Source: Magnolia sinica
Taxonomy: Eukaryota; Streptophyta; Magnoliopsida; Magnoliales; Magnoliaceae
Direction of reading: 5' to 3'
DNA: 64,000 nt
Assembly (NCBI RefSeq): GCF_029962835.1
Contig: NC_080577.1
Coordinates: 7,664,501 to 7,728,500, forward strand
The notes under the pieces are model-generated. The model was not told the DNA's origin. It searched no databases and was given only the letters and a program-made list of their open reading frames with translations. Positions 1 to 11,599 of the stretch are shown one piece after another; the stretch's first letter is position 1; each line of letters opens with the position of its first letter. The position numbers were made by a program, and so were the translations under genes.

Positions 1-218
1 TTTGTGTGAGTGTAGTAAAAGCTATGGACCCTTTGCCAACCTTTAATTGATGACTAGATTCATGGACATGGAAAGAGAGAATCCAACGGCTGACAGGAAT
101 TTGAAAGTGCGAGTCTACGTGTCGCATGGTTTTCCATAAAATAACATTTTCTCGCGAGAAAAAGAGAAGAAGAAAATTTGCTAGGACGATATACTCGGAA
201 GGAGAATCGGAATCCCAA

Positions 219-300
219 GGTTGTCAATGGGCCCGTCTCGGGCCTTCAATCAGAAACTTGAATAAGGCCGGCCCGCATACCCGGTCCGTTAACAGCCCTA
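219..300. repeat. Short hAT-like MITE with TGTCAATGGGCC-type ends
   Basis: The left end reads GTTGTCAATGGGCC and the right end reads GTTAACAGCCCTA, which form imperfect inverted repeats. Copies with similar ends lie near 12050-12127, 32881-32995 and 35560-35690. The ends resemble plant hAT MITEs. No coding content is seen, and the borders are approximate. Confidence 0.4.
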
Positions 301-304
301 CCCG

Positions 305-560
305 TAAGGAAGTTATTTGATACTCTGGCTGCGCATGACGCTTGATACGCTGGCACTTAGATTTGGTACATATGGGATATATTAACTCGAGCTAAGCCGA
401 CTAAACTATGGAACTCCCTCTTCTTAAGTAGGATTCCAAGAATCAGGTTGGTTGAAGAATTCTCACCTCTGATTCATGGACACTTGTTTGTTGAAGGAAG
501 ACCGTTGGATACATTTCATTTTTGACCGTCCAATAAATGTCCATCTGTAGATGAGGAAAG
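305..560. repeat. Dispersed repeat, TTTGATACTCTG family
   Basis: It begins near TATTTGATACTCTGGC and contains GACCGTCCAATAAATGTCCA at about 527-546. The same opening occurs at about 3286 and 39379, and the second motif recurs at about 39437. This is a third dispersed non-coding family in the window. Its right edge and class are unknown. Confidence 0.35.
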
Positions 561-1205
561 AAACATAATTGTGTCTAATGGTATATCTAAACTGGCACAA
601 ATAATCTATACCATACATTTGAATTAATTTTATGGAACGTATACAAAACATCACGGTCAGCAGTGGCACACGTGTGCAAGATCCAAGCCGTGTACCAGGT
701 GATTCTCTATGTGAGCATGCGGTGTCCCAACAGCGGGACGATCGTGACCACAGACGAGATGGGCCCCACGGTAGCTAAACCAACCAAGAAATCTCTCAGA
801 TTGGAGGACCGTAACCCTCTCATCACCTGTTTTAGGAAAAGCCTGCAAGAAACTATTAGCCCACGATCACGTTTGGGTGACATCCATTCCGTTCTTCTAT
901 TGGGCCATCTCATCTTCTCACATACATCCGGAAATCAGGTGAGCCATACCACTGGAACACGGTTAACTGGTTCGCACGGTGTAGCTTACCTGAGTATTAG
1001 ATCAAAATTATTTTTTGTCCGTCTCTTCATTCCATGGGTCCCACCTGTTAAACGGGTTAGATGGCATATAAACAGCACAGTGGGCCCACGAAAGTTTCTA
1101 CCGTAGGCATACCATCCCCACTGTTCATTGAGGTGTGGCTCACCTGTCTTTGGATCAGCTTGATTCTGGGACTGGGAAACAGATTGGCTACTGGTCGGTT
1201 CTCTG

Positions 1206-1632
1206 TGGGCCCCACCATGATGTATATGTTTCATCCATGCCGTCCATCTGTTTTTATAGATAATTTTAGGGTAGGAGACAAAAAATGAGGTATATCCCAA
1301 TCTCAAGTGGACCACATTACAGGAAACAGTGTTGAATGAACGTCGACCACTAAAAACTTTTGGGGGCCATAAAAGTTTTGGATCAAGATGATCTTTGTTT
1401 TTCCCCCTTCATCCAGGTTTGTATGACCTAATCAACAAATTGGATGTGAAATAAACAGTACAGTGGTCCTTATGACGATTTTAATGGTGGATATCCAATC
1501 ACTATTGTTTTCCTTTGGTGCGGTCCAAATGAGATTTATATCCCTCTCATTTTTGGGATCAAGCAATAAAATGATCTGTCAAAATGTATGACCGGCATGG
1601 ATAAAATACATACATTATGGTGGCGGGGTGGA
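1206..1632. mobile_element. GTGGGGCCCAC-family TIR element, near complete
   Basis: The left end reads GTGGGCCCCACCATGATGTA, followed by a CCATGCCGTCCATC segment. The right end carries the reverse complement (GGCATGGATAAAATACATAC then ATTATGGTGGCGGGGTGG). Internal marks are GTGGACCACATTACAGGAAA and the mirrored TTTTCCTTTGGTGCGGTCCA. It is a roughly 430-bp non-coding palindromic element. Related copies lie at 3541, 11829, 31388 and 40094. No transposase is encoded, so it is non-autonomous. The superfamily is not certain. Confidence 0.6.
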
Positions 1633-3229
1633 TGTCACGAAAACATTAAAATGGGCTAAGGAACTCCGACGTTACATGCTCTTCATGTAATAGGACATAA
1701 GACTTCTGTGGCCCTATGTGCATCATTTCCGGGATCATGCCATAAAATTAGTTGGAAAAAAGGATGGACGGCCTAGATGCACAACGCGTATATCGAGGTG
1801 GGCCTCACGGTCAGGGTACCACGCACATCGCTGGTTCCGGGTCTGTGCCAACTGGCGCCCATCCGCGTCCATCTTATTCACCATCCCTGTCGACTGTTGT
1901 ACGATGAGAACCGTTCACGTACGACTTTATATGATATCGTTTTAATTCTACTAATGGATCAGGTAAGTTGAAAATCCGATACGTGAAAACGGTAGGAAAC
2001 ACTATAAATATGATCTGGAGTAGAATTTGGGACAATACACTTAGTATATGGACGGCACACATTAACATATCAGATCAGTGGCTTCCTATTGATTTTAAAC
2101 GTGTGACTTATCTAATGAATGGAGCATCATTATGCTTTCCCAAAGTGATCCTTATGATGCATTCTACCATATACACAGTTCGGATTTTATAAAAATATCG
2201 TATATTAGCGGGAAGAAAGGAAATGTAATTTAATGATCCCATGCAACGTTGTATGGGAGCACTTCTCCTCCCGCACTGGCAATAACTGAACATTGTATTT
2301 ACTCGTGACGTGAGTAAATTCCGAGAAACTGAGAACTGAGAAGGGTTGGTGAGGGATGTTTTAAGAGGAGGGAGGTACATCTCCAATGTATAGTAACATG
2401 ATACGTTGGGACTGGAGCCGCTGCATTTGGGATTATTTTTTAAGTGATCCAGATCTTTTATATGACAGTGCTTCCCATGATGGGAGATTCTTTAACAATT
2501 ATATCAGATTGAATATCTGAACTCTTTGATTATACAAAGGTTATTTTGACCGTCCACTTTCAAAGCAAAAGACCAAAATTTCAAATGGTTGAAATAATAA
2601 AATCTAGGATATTTATAAGTTTTCTAGCCAAAATAAAAGGTGAGCCACATTATATAAACGGTTTGGATCATTGGAAGATGACGGAGATTCAAAGGATAAG
2701 GTCCCGACGTATCACATTACAATATGTCTGGAGGTACTGCATTGTTTTAAACGGGGTTTAAGGTACTGCGCACCGTACATGAGGATACCATACTACACAT
2801 CTTTTCCCTGCCAATGTGTCATAAGTGTAAGACATCCAAACCATAAAAATGGGAATGTGTTGTCGTGAATATCACCTGACATGGAAATCAACCAGATGCA
2901 AGAATCACGTGGGCCATACGATGAAATCAATGAACAGATGACGATCTAACCAACATTCACTTTTGGCAGACTTCTACAACGAATCAGCGTGATTTTTAGC
3001 TCAGATTATCTTCATGATAGGGCCCACTTTTTTAACGGTGTGGATGCTCTACACATGTGACATTAGGCGGGGAAAAATGGTCTGGCAACGGAAGCTTATG
3101 GTACAGTGGGCAGTGGTGAGAGAAAAGAAGATGCACACCAGCTTTTGTCTGTGGGAAAGACGTGGTGGTGGGACCGAATATTGCAGATCAGCTGCAGAAG
3201 AGCGTTGGTGGGGTTTGTGCCCTTTTTGC
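1633..3229. other. Non-coding stretch with one repeat arm
   Basis: About 1709-1803 looks like a loose right arm of the GTGGGGCCCAC family (GGGATCATGCCATAAAAT, then GGATGGACGGCC). The rest is AT-rich sequence with only short, unconvincing open frames. I see no gene. Confidence 0.4.
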
Positions 3230-3254
3230 AGAGAGAGAGAGAGAGAGAGAGAGA
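3230..3254. repeat. (GA)n microsatellite
   Basis: It is an uninterrupted GA run. It sits about 30 bp before a TTTGATACTCTG repeat, as another GA run does at 39343-39375, so the run may belong to that repeat family. Confidence 0.9.
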
Positions 3255-3280
3255 CCATGGTCTGCTCTGAGGTGAAAAGG

Positions 3281-3540
3281 GAGTGATTTGATACTCTGTC
3301 AATGTGACAGTTGATACGCGTACACTTATAAATTGTATTAGTATGGGTATAAAAAAAACATTGAACTGTATAAATGTTGGGGCCCACTATATATAGGTCA
3401 TATTCAAGAAGTTGGATTGAATGAATGATTGTAACCTCTGATTAAGGGGCACTTTATGTTGATCATCCACAATATTGCATGTCCTTTAATGGTCCAAACC
3501 TGTGGCCCCGCCGGGAAGCTCCTGTTAGGAAGATTATGTT
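3281..3540. repeat. Second copy of the TTTGATACTCTG repeat
   Basis: It opens with GAGTGATTTGATACTCTGTC, followed by a TTGATACGCGTACACTTA segment that matches TTGATACGCTGGCACTTA in the copy at 305. It is non-coding, and its right limit merges into a GTGGGGCCCAC-type element. Confidence 0.4.
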
Positions 3541-3950
3541 AAGCATACCACAATGTTAGTGAGAAATCCACTCCGTCCATCCATATCGCCAACTCATTTT
3601 AAAGACAGAATTCAAAAATAAGGCAGATTGAAAACTCAAGTGGAGCGTACCATAGGAAACAGTGGAAATTAAACGTGTACCATTAAAATCTTCCTGGGCT
3701 ATAAGTTTTGGATTAGGCTAATATTTGTGCTTTCACTTGATCTCAGTAGAAACAACTTCATGCGATTTAGATGGTATGTAAACATCATGGTGTAAGGTTA
3801 CAACAGTGAGCATTTCAGTCCCCAATATTTCCTATTGTTTGTAATACTTTGAGTTTCCGATCTTCCTCATTTTTTGGCTCACATCTTAACCTGATCTAGC
3901 TATATACTGCTGGGCAGTAAATTTCTCACTGGCATCGTGGTGGGCCCCAC
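3541..3950. mobile_element. Degenerate GTGGGGCCCAC-family element
   Basis: The right end is GGCATCGTGGTGGGCCCCAC. The left part keeps CACTCCGTCCATCC and an AGGAAACAGTGG motif. The middle keeps TTCCTGGGCTATAAGTTTTG, a match to the family core. The left terminus is decayed. Confidence 0.5.
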
Positions 3951-4350
3951 ATAGCTTCCGCCAACGGCCCTCGTGCAATAGTGGCTATTAATTCTTCGAG
4001 TGTATCTTTGCATCGTATGCTACGGTACTTTTTATATTTTGCGGAACTGTGGCCGTGGACCATGCGCGAAAATTCTCCCCACATCCGAAGATCCGACCTA
4101 GCTTCGACCCTCTTTAAGTTGAGGGCCGTTGTGTTACTTTTCTCAACCGTCTGTTTCAAGGTCCCAGATGAAGGTAAATTCGAGACAGGCCCAATCAGAA
4201 CAATGGTCTAGAGACGAGATGACCTCCACCTGTCCAAAATGAAAATGTCCACACCGAGCAAGCCATGCCACATAACGACTACACGAGACAATCCTAACCC
4301 TTGATCTATGTCAAGCAAAGATAAGATTAAGAGAATATATATACATATAT

Positions 4351-4697
4351 AAGGAATGCTCACATGAGCACCCACGTGCACCTTTGCACACGTGTTATGG
4401 GCACATAATTTGAACCGTCCACATGATGTGGCACTCCTTGAAATCTCATTGGCCCAACTTTCAGCTTGATACAAAGCTCTGGTGGGCCATGGCAAAAGGA
4501 AACAGTTTCCTCTCTTGATTTACATTTCTATGTGCTATTGCCCACTAGAATTTTGGATTAAGTTGAAAGTTGGGCTTATGAGGTTTCAAGGGGTGAGAAA
4601 TGCTCACATGCGCACCTTCTTACATAAGAACCCATGCGCACCTTTACACACATGTCATGGGCACAGAATCTAAACGGTCCACGTGGTGATGCGGCGA
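4351..4697. repeat. Tandem partial copies of the AAATGCTCAC MITE
   Basis: One copy runs from about 4353 (GGAATGCTCACATGAGCACC) to about 4597. A second left-arm fragment runs from about 4598 (GAGAAATGCTCACATGCGCA) to about 4690. Both match the element at 4698. They share ACACGTGT.ATGGGCACA, the CACTCCTTGAAATCTCA arm and the TGGTGGGCCATGGCAAAAGG core. Confidence 0.5.
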
Positions 4698-4939
4698 GAA
4701 ATGCTCACCTACGCACCTGTACCTATGAGCACCTTTGGACACGTGTCATGGGCACATAATCTGAACAGTTCACGTGATGTGGCACCCCTTGAAACCTCAC
4801 TAGCCCAACTCTCAACTAAATACAAAACTCTGGTGGGCCATGGCAAAAGGAAACAATTTCCTCCCTTGATTTGCATTTCTTTGCTATAGCCCATCGAAGT
4901 TTTAGATTAGACTGAAAGTTCGGCTTGTGAGGTTTCGAG

Positions 4940-5095
4940 TGATGGGGTTTTCCTCCTCAGGTTAGAGGAGATGTGGTGCGGTTCGGATGCCACAAACAGT
5001 GGAATCACCGCACTGCTCGACCGGTCGAGTGGGCCACTCGACCAGTCAAGTGGTGCTCGACTCAAAGTACAGCGAACAATGGGTTTCGGATTTCT
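4940..5095 (+). repeat. Duplicated LTR-start fragment
   Basis: It begins TGATGGGGTTTTCCTCCTCA directly after TCGAG, like the 5' LTR at 5381. It matches the LTR start for about 150 bp, including GGTTCGGATGCCACAAACA. The flanking MITE sequence is duplicated with it, so a segment carrying flank plus LTR start is present twice, about 441 bp apart. The 5096-5340 interval between the copies is AT-rich and unassigned. Confidence 0.6.
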
Positions 5096-5380
5096 GATTT
5101 TTTTAATGCAAAAACCTTCCATGAGCACATCCTCCCTTATCCTGAATTTGAATTTTTTTATGATATTTAATAAAAAATTTATTATTACCATTTCAAGAAT
5201 CGATCCCTAAACCTCTCTCTCAACTAAGAATTTCGCTACCAACTCAACTATTGACTTGTTTTTATTTTTTATTTAAAAATAAAATCTTTAAATATTTAAT
5301 TTAGTTTTTTAATAATGTACCAAAATTTAGAGTTGTTATATTTTGGATCAAACTGAAAGTTAGGCTTGTGAGGTTTCGAG

Positions 5381-5618
5381 TGATGGGGTTTTACTCCTCA
5401 AGTTAGAGGAGATGTGGTGTAGTTCAGATGCCACAAACAGTGGAATCACCGCGCTGCTTGACCAGTCGAGAGCACTGCTCGACTGGTCAAGTGGGCCACT
5501 CAACCAATCGAGTGGTGCTCGACTCAAAGTAGGAGGTACCTTGGGCCTTCTACGTAATGCAAGAGGGTTTCCTAAAGTTTTATAAGGGTTTGTTAAAGGG
5601 TTTAGGGCTATCAAAGGG

Positions 5619-5649
<31 letters not shown>

Positions 5650-6021
5650 GAAGCTTGTGGAAGGGAGGTTCTACTCATAGAGGTGATCTATTATGCATTC
5701 GACATCTCAACGGTTCTACGTTCTCGTAATCGGTTAGATCTCTTTGTTTTTCTTTATTCTCTTATTGTTTATCCACTCCTACATGAATGAAGAAAGTTTG
5801 ATCTAAGCGGTATGTGCTTGTGATGGATTATAATGTTTTACTTCATAGTGGATTATTGATCTGGACGAGGTCCTGTGGTTTTTAGCTCTTTGAGGGTTTT
5901 TCACGTAAAAATCTCTTGTGTCATGTGGTTTATGCTTTGATTTATTTCATTGCTTTATTACCCATAATTCTAGTGTTTTTGGGAGGCAAGATCCTAAGAT
6001 TTTTTTGCAACGCCCCCAATA
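5381..6021 (+). repeat. 5' LTR of the copia element
   Basis: It starts TGATGGGGTTTTACTCC after TCGAG and ends with GCAACGCCCCCAA just before the primer-binding site. It pairs with 8990-9779 over most of its length (shared AGAGGAGATGTGG, GATGCCACAAACA and GGAGGTACCT) and is shorter than it. It carries repeated near-palindromic CTCGACCAGTCGAG motifs. Confidence 0.8.
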
Positions 6022-6024
6022 AAG

Positions 6025-6036
6025 TGGTATCAGAGC
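6025..6036 (+). other. Primer-binding site, initiator Met-tRNA type
   Basis: TGGTATCAGAGC stands 3 bp after the 5' LTR. It is the standard plant copia primer-binding sequence complementary to the 3' end of initiator methionine tRNA. Confidence 0.85.
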
Positions 6037-8989
6037 TAAGTTCATTGAACGGAGTGAGATCAGTTCTAAATTATGAAAGGTGGCTCATTAAGGATGATCA
6101 ATCTCAATGGTTCTAATTAAACCATATGGAAGGCTAAGATGGAGGACCTGCTATATTACAAGGACTTCTATTCTCCAATTCAATGCATATCAGCAAAGTC
6201 AAAGGATATCACAGATGATAATTGGAATAAATTAGACTGAAAGGCAGTAGGGTTTATTAAACAATGGTTGGACGATTTCGTATTCCACCATGTGTCTGCG
6301 GAAGCCTCAACCGCTAGCCTATGGCTGAAATTGCAAGGGTTATATGAGATGAAGACAGCTGAAAATAAGATTTTTCTGATAAAGCGACTTATGAATCTCA
6401 AGTTCAAATATGGTGGATCTGTGGCTGAGCACATGAATGAGGTCAACAATATTTTGAACCAACTCTCCACTATGAATATGGTCCTGGATGATGAATTACA
6501 GGCTTTACTATTGCTTAGCTTATTGCCTGATAGTTGGGAGACATTAGTGGTGTCTCTAAGTAACTTCACGCTAGACGGAAAGGTATTCATGGAACAAGTA
6601 ACTAACTGCCTCTTCAATGAGGAGACAAGGAGGAAGTCTCAGGGGTCTACTTAGCAAGAGACCCTTGTGACACAAGAACGGGGGAGAGGAAAGAACAGAA
6701 AGGACGGGAAGGCCCGACATAAATCAAGAGGCAAGTCGAACACCAAGAAGGATATTGAATGCTAAAATTGTGGCAAGAAGGACCACTATAAACATAAATG
6801 TTATAAGAATAAGAACGATAAGAAAGGAAAAGGAAATGAGAAGGAAGATGAATCAGATTTCACTGCGGTCGCTTCAGATGGCGACGTTGTAGTTATTCTT
6901 TCTACAGATCATGATGTTTGTCTCATGGCTACGAGTCAGGACACCGACTAGGTGATAGACTCAGGAGCCTCGTTTCATGCGACTCCACGCAAGGACTTCT
7001 TCATAAGCTACAAGTCAGGTGACTTTGAGACCGTGAAGATGGAAAATTCTAGCATATCGAAGATCGTAAGGGTTGGTGATATTTGTGTGAAGACCGATGT
7101 GAGCTGCACATTGGTTCATAGGGATGTGAGGCATATCTTAAACCTTCGCCTCAACTTGATGTCGATGGGAAGGTTGGATGATGATGGCTATAAAAGCCGG
7201 TTTGCTGGTGGGTGTTGGAAGCTCATCAAGGGTTCGTTGATCACAGCTAGAGGAAAGAAGTGTTGCACCCTGTACAAAGCAAGTGTCAGTGTATGCAAGG
7301 GTGGGTTGAACACAGCGGAAGATTCAGCTATTGACATGTGGCATAGGCGTCTAGGCCACATGAGTGAAAAAGAGCTTCACGTACTAGCAAAGAAGCGGCT
7401 CCTTCCAGATGTGATAGGTATACCTCTCAAAACCTGTATTAATTGTTTATCAGGGAAACATCATAGAGTTTCATTTGTTAAAACTGTTTCTCATATTAAT
7501 CAAGTGCATGTATTAAATTTAGTTTATTCTGATATTTGTGGTCCTATGAGGACAAAAACCTTAAGTGGGGCATTGTATTTATCACTTTTATAGATGATGC
7601 AACTAGGACGGTTTGGGTTTATGCTTTGAAATCTAAGGACGAGTCTTTAGTGTGTTTAAATTGTTTTATGCTATGGTCGATAGAGAGATAGGCAAATCAT
7701 TGAAGTACATCCGCACTGACAATAGTGGTGAATACATCGGTGACTTTCATAAGTATTGTAAGTCCCTATATATGTGGCATGAACAAACGATTCCCAAGAC
7801 TCCCCAGTATAATGGTGTGGCTGAGCGATTGAATCGCACCATTGTTAAGAGAATTAGATGCATGTTATCCCATGCAAAGTTGCCCAAGATGTTCTGGGGA
7901 GAAGCAATACATACAGTAGTGTATTTGATAAACAGGTCTTCATCAACCTCGTTGAATGGAGATGTACTCGAGAAGGTGTGGACTGGACAAGATCCATCGT
8001 ATAGTCATCTAAGGGTGTTTGGATGCAGGGCATTCGTTCACGTACTAAAGGACGAGAGGTCCAAACTCGATATGAAGATCAGACAGTATGTGTTCTTAAG
8101 GTACGGTGATGAAAAATTCGACTACAGATTGTAGGATCCGGCCGAGAAGAAGCTCGTCAGGAGCAGAGATGTGGTTTTCTTTGAAGATCAGTGTATAGAA
8201 GACATTGGTAAGCCAGAGAAGAACCAGCTTAGTTCAGGTGAGCTAGAGGATATGGATCTGGTTATTCCTCCCATGGTGCCTGATGACGGAGGAGTACAGT
8301 AAGGTGTAAAGGACAAGGGAGTTCCTATAAAAGATGGACCGGGGGAGCAGCCCTCACCTATCCACCTGTTGAGCCACAGGTGAGGAAGTCATCTAGGGAC
8401 AGACAGTCGTTCAAGAGGTACTCGCCGCATGAGTACATTATGCTCACTGATGGGGAAGATCTAAAAGATTATTTTGAGGCCCTGGCTGACAAGTATAAGG
8501 GGGGGTAGTTGAAAGCTATGCAAGAGGATATGAGATCCTTGCATAAAAATCATACCTATGTTATGGTGAAATGGATAATGCGGTATCTAAGAGGCTCATC
8601 CAGGTTGAGCCTATACTATGGTGACAGAAAACCTGTGTTAGAGGGCTACACAAATGCAGTTATGGCAGGTGACATAGACTCCAGGAAGTCTACATCAAGG
8701 TTAATGTTCACGTTTACAAGGGGAGCGGTTTCTTGACAAAGTAAGCTACAGAAGGTCGTAGCATTGTCGACGATAAAGGCCGAGTAGATCGAAGTCAATG
8801 GCAAGGAGTATATGGTGTGTAAGCTAAGGAAGAGCTTGTATGGGCTGAAAAAAGCTCCACGGCAATGGTACAAGAAGTTTGACTTGTTTATGTTGAAGCA
8901 TGGGTATGACAGTACGGAGTCGGACCACTGTGTGTTCACGCGCAAGTTCTTAGATGGCGAATTCCTCCTGAGTCGGAAAGGAAAATATT

Positions 8990-9779
8990 TGATCGAGTTT
9001 TCCTTCCCAGGTCAGAGGAGATGTGGTACGGTTCGGATGCCACAAACAATGGAATCACCGCGCTGCTCGACCAGTCGAGAGCACTACTCGACCAATCGAG
9101 TGGTGCTCGACTTAAAGTACAACAAGTAATGGGTTTCGAATTTTCGAGGTGCTCGACCAGTCAAGTGGGCCGCTCGACTAGTCGAGGACTTTGCTCGACC
9201 AGTCAAGCTTACGCAGATTCGTTCCGCGATTTATGCGGATTACGGAATTTTGAGGCAGTTTTCGCACCCATGCGAAAGGGAGTTTCCTAAACTATAAATA
9301 GGAGGTACCTAGAGCTTTCTAGGCAATGCAAGAGGGTTTCATAAAGCTTTACAAGGGTTTACTAAAGGATTTAGGGCTATCAAAGGTGTGAGAGAGAGAG
9401 AGAGAGAGAAAGTTTGTGGAAGGGAGGTTCTACTCATAGAGGTGATCTATTGTGCACACGACATCTCAGCGCTTCTACGACCTCGTAATCGGTTAAATCT
9501 CTCCGTTTTTCTTTATTCTCTTATTGTTTATCCAGTCCTGCGTGAGTGAAGAAGGTTTAATCTAAGCGATGTGTGCTTGTGATCGGTTGTAATGTTCTAC
9601 TTCATAGTGGATTGTTTATCTGGACGAGGTCCCGTGGTTTTTATCTCTTTGAGAGTTTTCCACATAAAAATCTCGTGTCATGTGGTTTATGCTTTGATTT
9701 ATTTCATTACTTTATTATCCCATAATTTTGGTATTTTTGGGAGGCGAGATCCTAAGGTTTTTGTGCAACGCCCCCAACA
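8990..9779 (+). repeat. 3' LTR of the copia element
   Basis: It begins TGATCGAGTTTTCC after a purine-rich tract (GGAAAGGAAAATAT) and ends CCCCCAACA before TCGAG. It is longer than the 5' LTR and holds more CTCGAC...GTCGAG motifs. ACTATAAATAGGAGGTACC at about 9290 is a likely LTR TATA region. Confidence 0.8.
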
Positions 9780-9924
9780 TCGAGGGGTGCCACATCACGT
9801 GCACCGTTCGAATTTTGTGTATATGACACATGTGCAAAGGCGTGCATGGGTGATCATGTAAGAAGGTGCGCAGGTGAGATAAATCAAGGGAGGAAACTAT
9901 TTTCCATTAAATCACAGGTACTCT

Positions 9925-10135
9925 GGTAGTAGGAAGTTAGGAAGGATCAACTGGATTTTTGCATCAACAACAACTATAATAAATTTAGGGAGAAGGCTAT
10001 GAGCATCATTCGTCTTTGTTCGTTGGATGAAGTTATGTACAACGTTCTAGATGAGAAATCAATCCTAAATATATAAAGGAAACTAGAAGATCTATATATG
10101 ATGAAGTCCCTCACCAATAAGTATTATAGCTTGGT
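9925..10135 (+). mobile_element. Copia gag remnant
   Basis: The reading frames here contain IIRLCSLDEVMYNVLDEK and then LEDLYMMKSLTNKYY. These match the gag (UBN2/Retrotran_gag) core of Ty1/copia elements. It is a short relic without LTRs in view, and it differs from the gag of the element at 5381. Confidence 0.55.
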
Positions 10136-11083
10136 CATAAGTGCTCTTAAAACATCAATAAATCCCTTGTTAAATCATATAGACATCAATCACATTCTAA
10201 TGCATGAACTTATCAACACTTACATACGAGCTATTACAATTGGCTTCGTAAGGCAAGGCAAGGTATATTACATCAGGAACTTAAACTCTCATACGTCCTC
10301 AGATTCAAAGATTAGTTAAATCTAGTATATACGCAAGTCAATCATAGCCCAAGCATGATTAGTCTCCTCATCTAAAGACTTAAATTGATCCTCCAATATA
10401 AGTGTCTAACATGTCCAATACCAAGGGCTTATCCCATGGCACGCTCACACTCTTTAAGTAGAGTAGGGAACAAGCACACCAACTAGTCATCAAACCTAAT
10501 GGTGGAGAATTTTCATCCCAATTCATCATGGATTCTCTCATGCATGGTGATCATACAAGAATGACAACAACTACAAATTTATCTTACAACCTGCTAGGTA
10601 ATCATGGAATTACAGGATGTTAAGATCCATTGAACACAACATTCCCTCAATTAGTTCTGGTGTCCAATCCTGAGTTCCCAAGCACAACTAAAGGAATCCT
10701 TCTCCCTGAACTCAAATACACGTACAATTTAAAATATATCCACATACTAGTTGTGGCATTAATGACGAATTTATGGTCATCATAAGTCAAGATCTTCAAA
10801 TCAACAGTAGCTTTGCAAGCACACAACACTAGCAACATGAGCCCAAACACCACTTTTGTGAAACATTTAGCCTTTTCATAAGCATGGCCTACCGTGCAAG
10901 AGATTTAACAGAAGAGAAATGCTTTAGTGCTCTAAAAGCACCATATAAGTTATAGTACCCTTAATTGTGTTGGTACACTTGGTCCAATTCATTGATCTAG
11001 ACTGTTTATTACATCCAACACATTCATGAGCTACCATGCCAACAACACACCAGTTCGAAAAAAATATTAACAATTTGATCAAT
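10136..11083. other. Unassigned non-coding stretch
   Basis: It is AT-rich sequence with no recognisable protein. A possible MITE-like start (GAAATGCTTTAGTGCTCTAA) lies at 10917. I see nothing else that I can name. Confidence 0.35.
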
Positions 11084-11095
11084 GGACTTTTAACA

Positions 11096-11252
11096 TTTTT
11101 TTTATTTTTATTTTTATTTTTTTTACACCCCCACACACTCACGCCACATGCGCACACACCCCACACACGCACGCCGTGGGATTTCACCACCATGGGTACT
11201 CGAACCCTTAACCCGGTGTTGAAACTCTAAGGAGTCTACCACCCTGGTAAGA
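11096..11252 (-). mobile_element. tRNA-derived SINE with target duplication
   Basis: Read on the minus strand it opens with a tRNA-like head holding an A-box-like TACCAGGGTGGTAGACTCC and a near-perfect B box GGGTTCGAGTACC. It then runs through a GT-rich body to an A-rich (AAAAAT)n tail. Flanking copies of GACTTT(T)AACAT at 11084-11095 and 11253-11263 form an 11-12 bp target duplication. It is a complete, about 157-bp SINE made by LINE machinery. Confidence 0.75.
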
Positions 11253-11599
11253 GACTTTAACATATTCATATAAAAATATGTCCAATAAACATTTTGATCC
11301 ATCTATTTATTAGTGCCCGTCATGGATTGCTTATGACTCTAAAGAACCCTTTATTTAGCCATAAGCCTATAACCATCCCATTCATGGGTTTTGAAAAGGG
11401 ATGGCTAGAGAAAATAATGCCAAATCAAGGATGGATTGGATGATCTGATCAGTCTGATTTTTTGCATGGTACTCCATGAAATGTGTTTAGGAGTTACCAG
11501 ACAGTTCAGATTATTCGTCTGGGAACTGAACGGATGCAACTAGGAGCATTATAAATGGCAAGGCTGGAGCCAATCTGACGGGCTCTTAAATGAAGCCCG

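Larger units (their letters stand above)
5381..9779 (+). mobile_element. Ty1/copia LTR retrotransposon, Tork/Tnt1-like, broken
   Basis: This is a fossil element of about 4.4 kb with both LTRs, TG...CA-type ends and a 5-bp TCGAG target duplication (5376-5380 and 9780-9784). Parts in order: 5' LTR, primer-binding site complementary to initiator Met-tRNA, gag (about 6130-6650), a CCHC zinc knuckle (about 6757-6800), an aspartic protease region (DSGAS near 6958), a pre-integrase zinc region (WHRRLGHMS near 7340), integrase (about 7490-8100), polymerase/RNase H remnants (8500-8930), a purine tract and the 3' LTR. The reverse transcriptase part is incomplete and the polymerase pieces are not in the usual order. 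Several breaks are visible, and the two LTRs have clearly diverged, so the insertion is old. Confidence 0.9.
4698..9885. mobile_element. Palindromic MITE split by a copia insertion
   Basis: The left arm occupies about 4698-4939, starting near AAATGCTCACCTACGCACC. It includes GATGTGGCACCCCTTGAAAC and the core TGGTGGGCCATGGCAAAAGG. The right arm is at 9780-9885 and is the reverse complement of the left (GGGGTGCCACATCACGTG, then GAAGGTGCGCAGGTGAGA). The copia element at 5381-9779 sits between the arms, with TCGAG on both sides. The MITE was therefore the older resident. Part of its left arm is also duplicated just upstream of the copia element. Confidence 0.55.

Noticed and set aside
663-1106. 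A 147-codon plus-strand open frame
   Set aside because: It has no recognisable domain and lies in non-coding repeat DNA; several overlapping frames of like length on both strands suggest chance.
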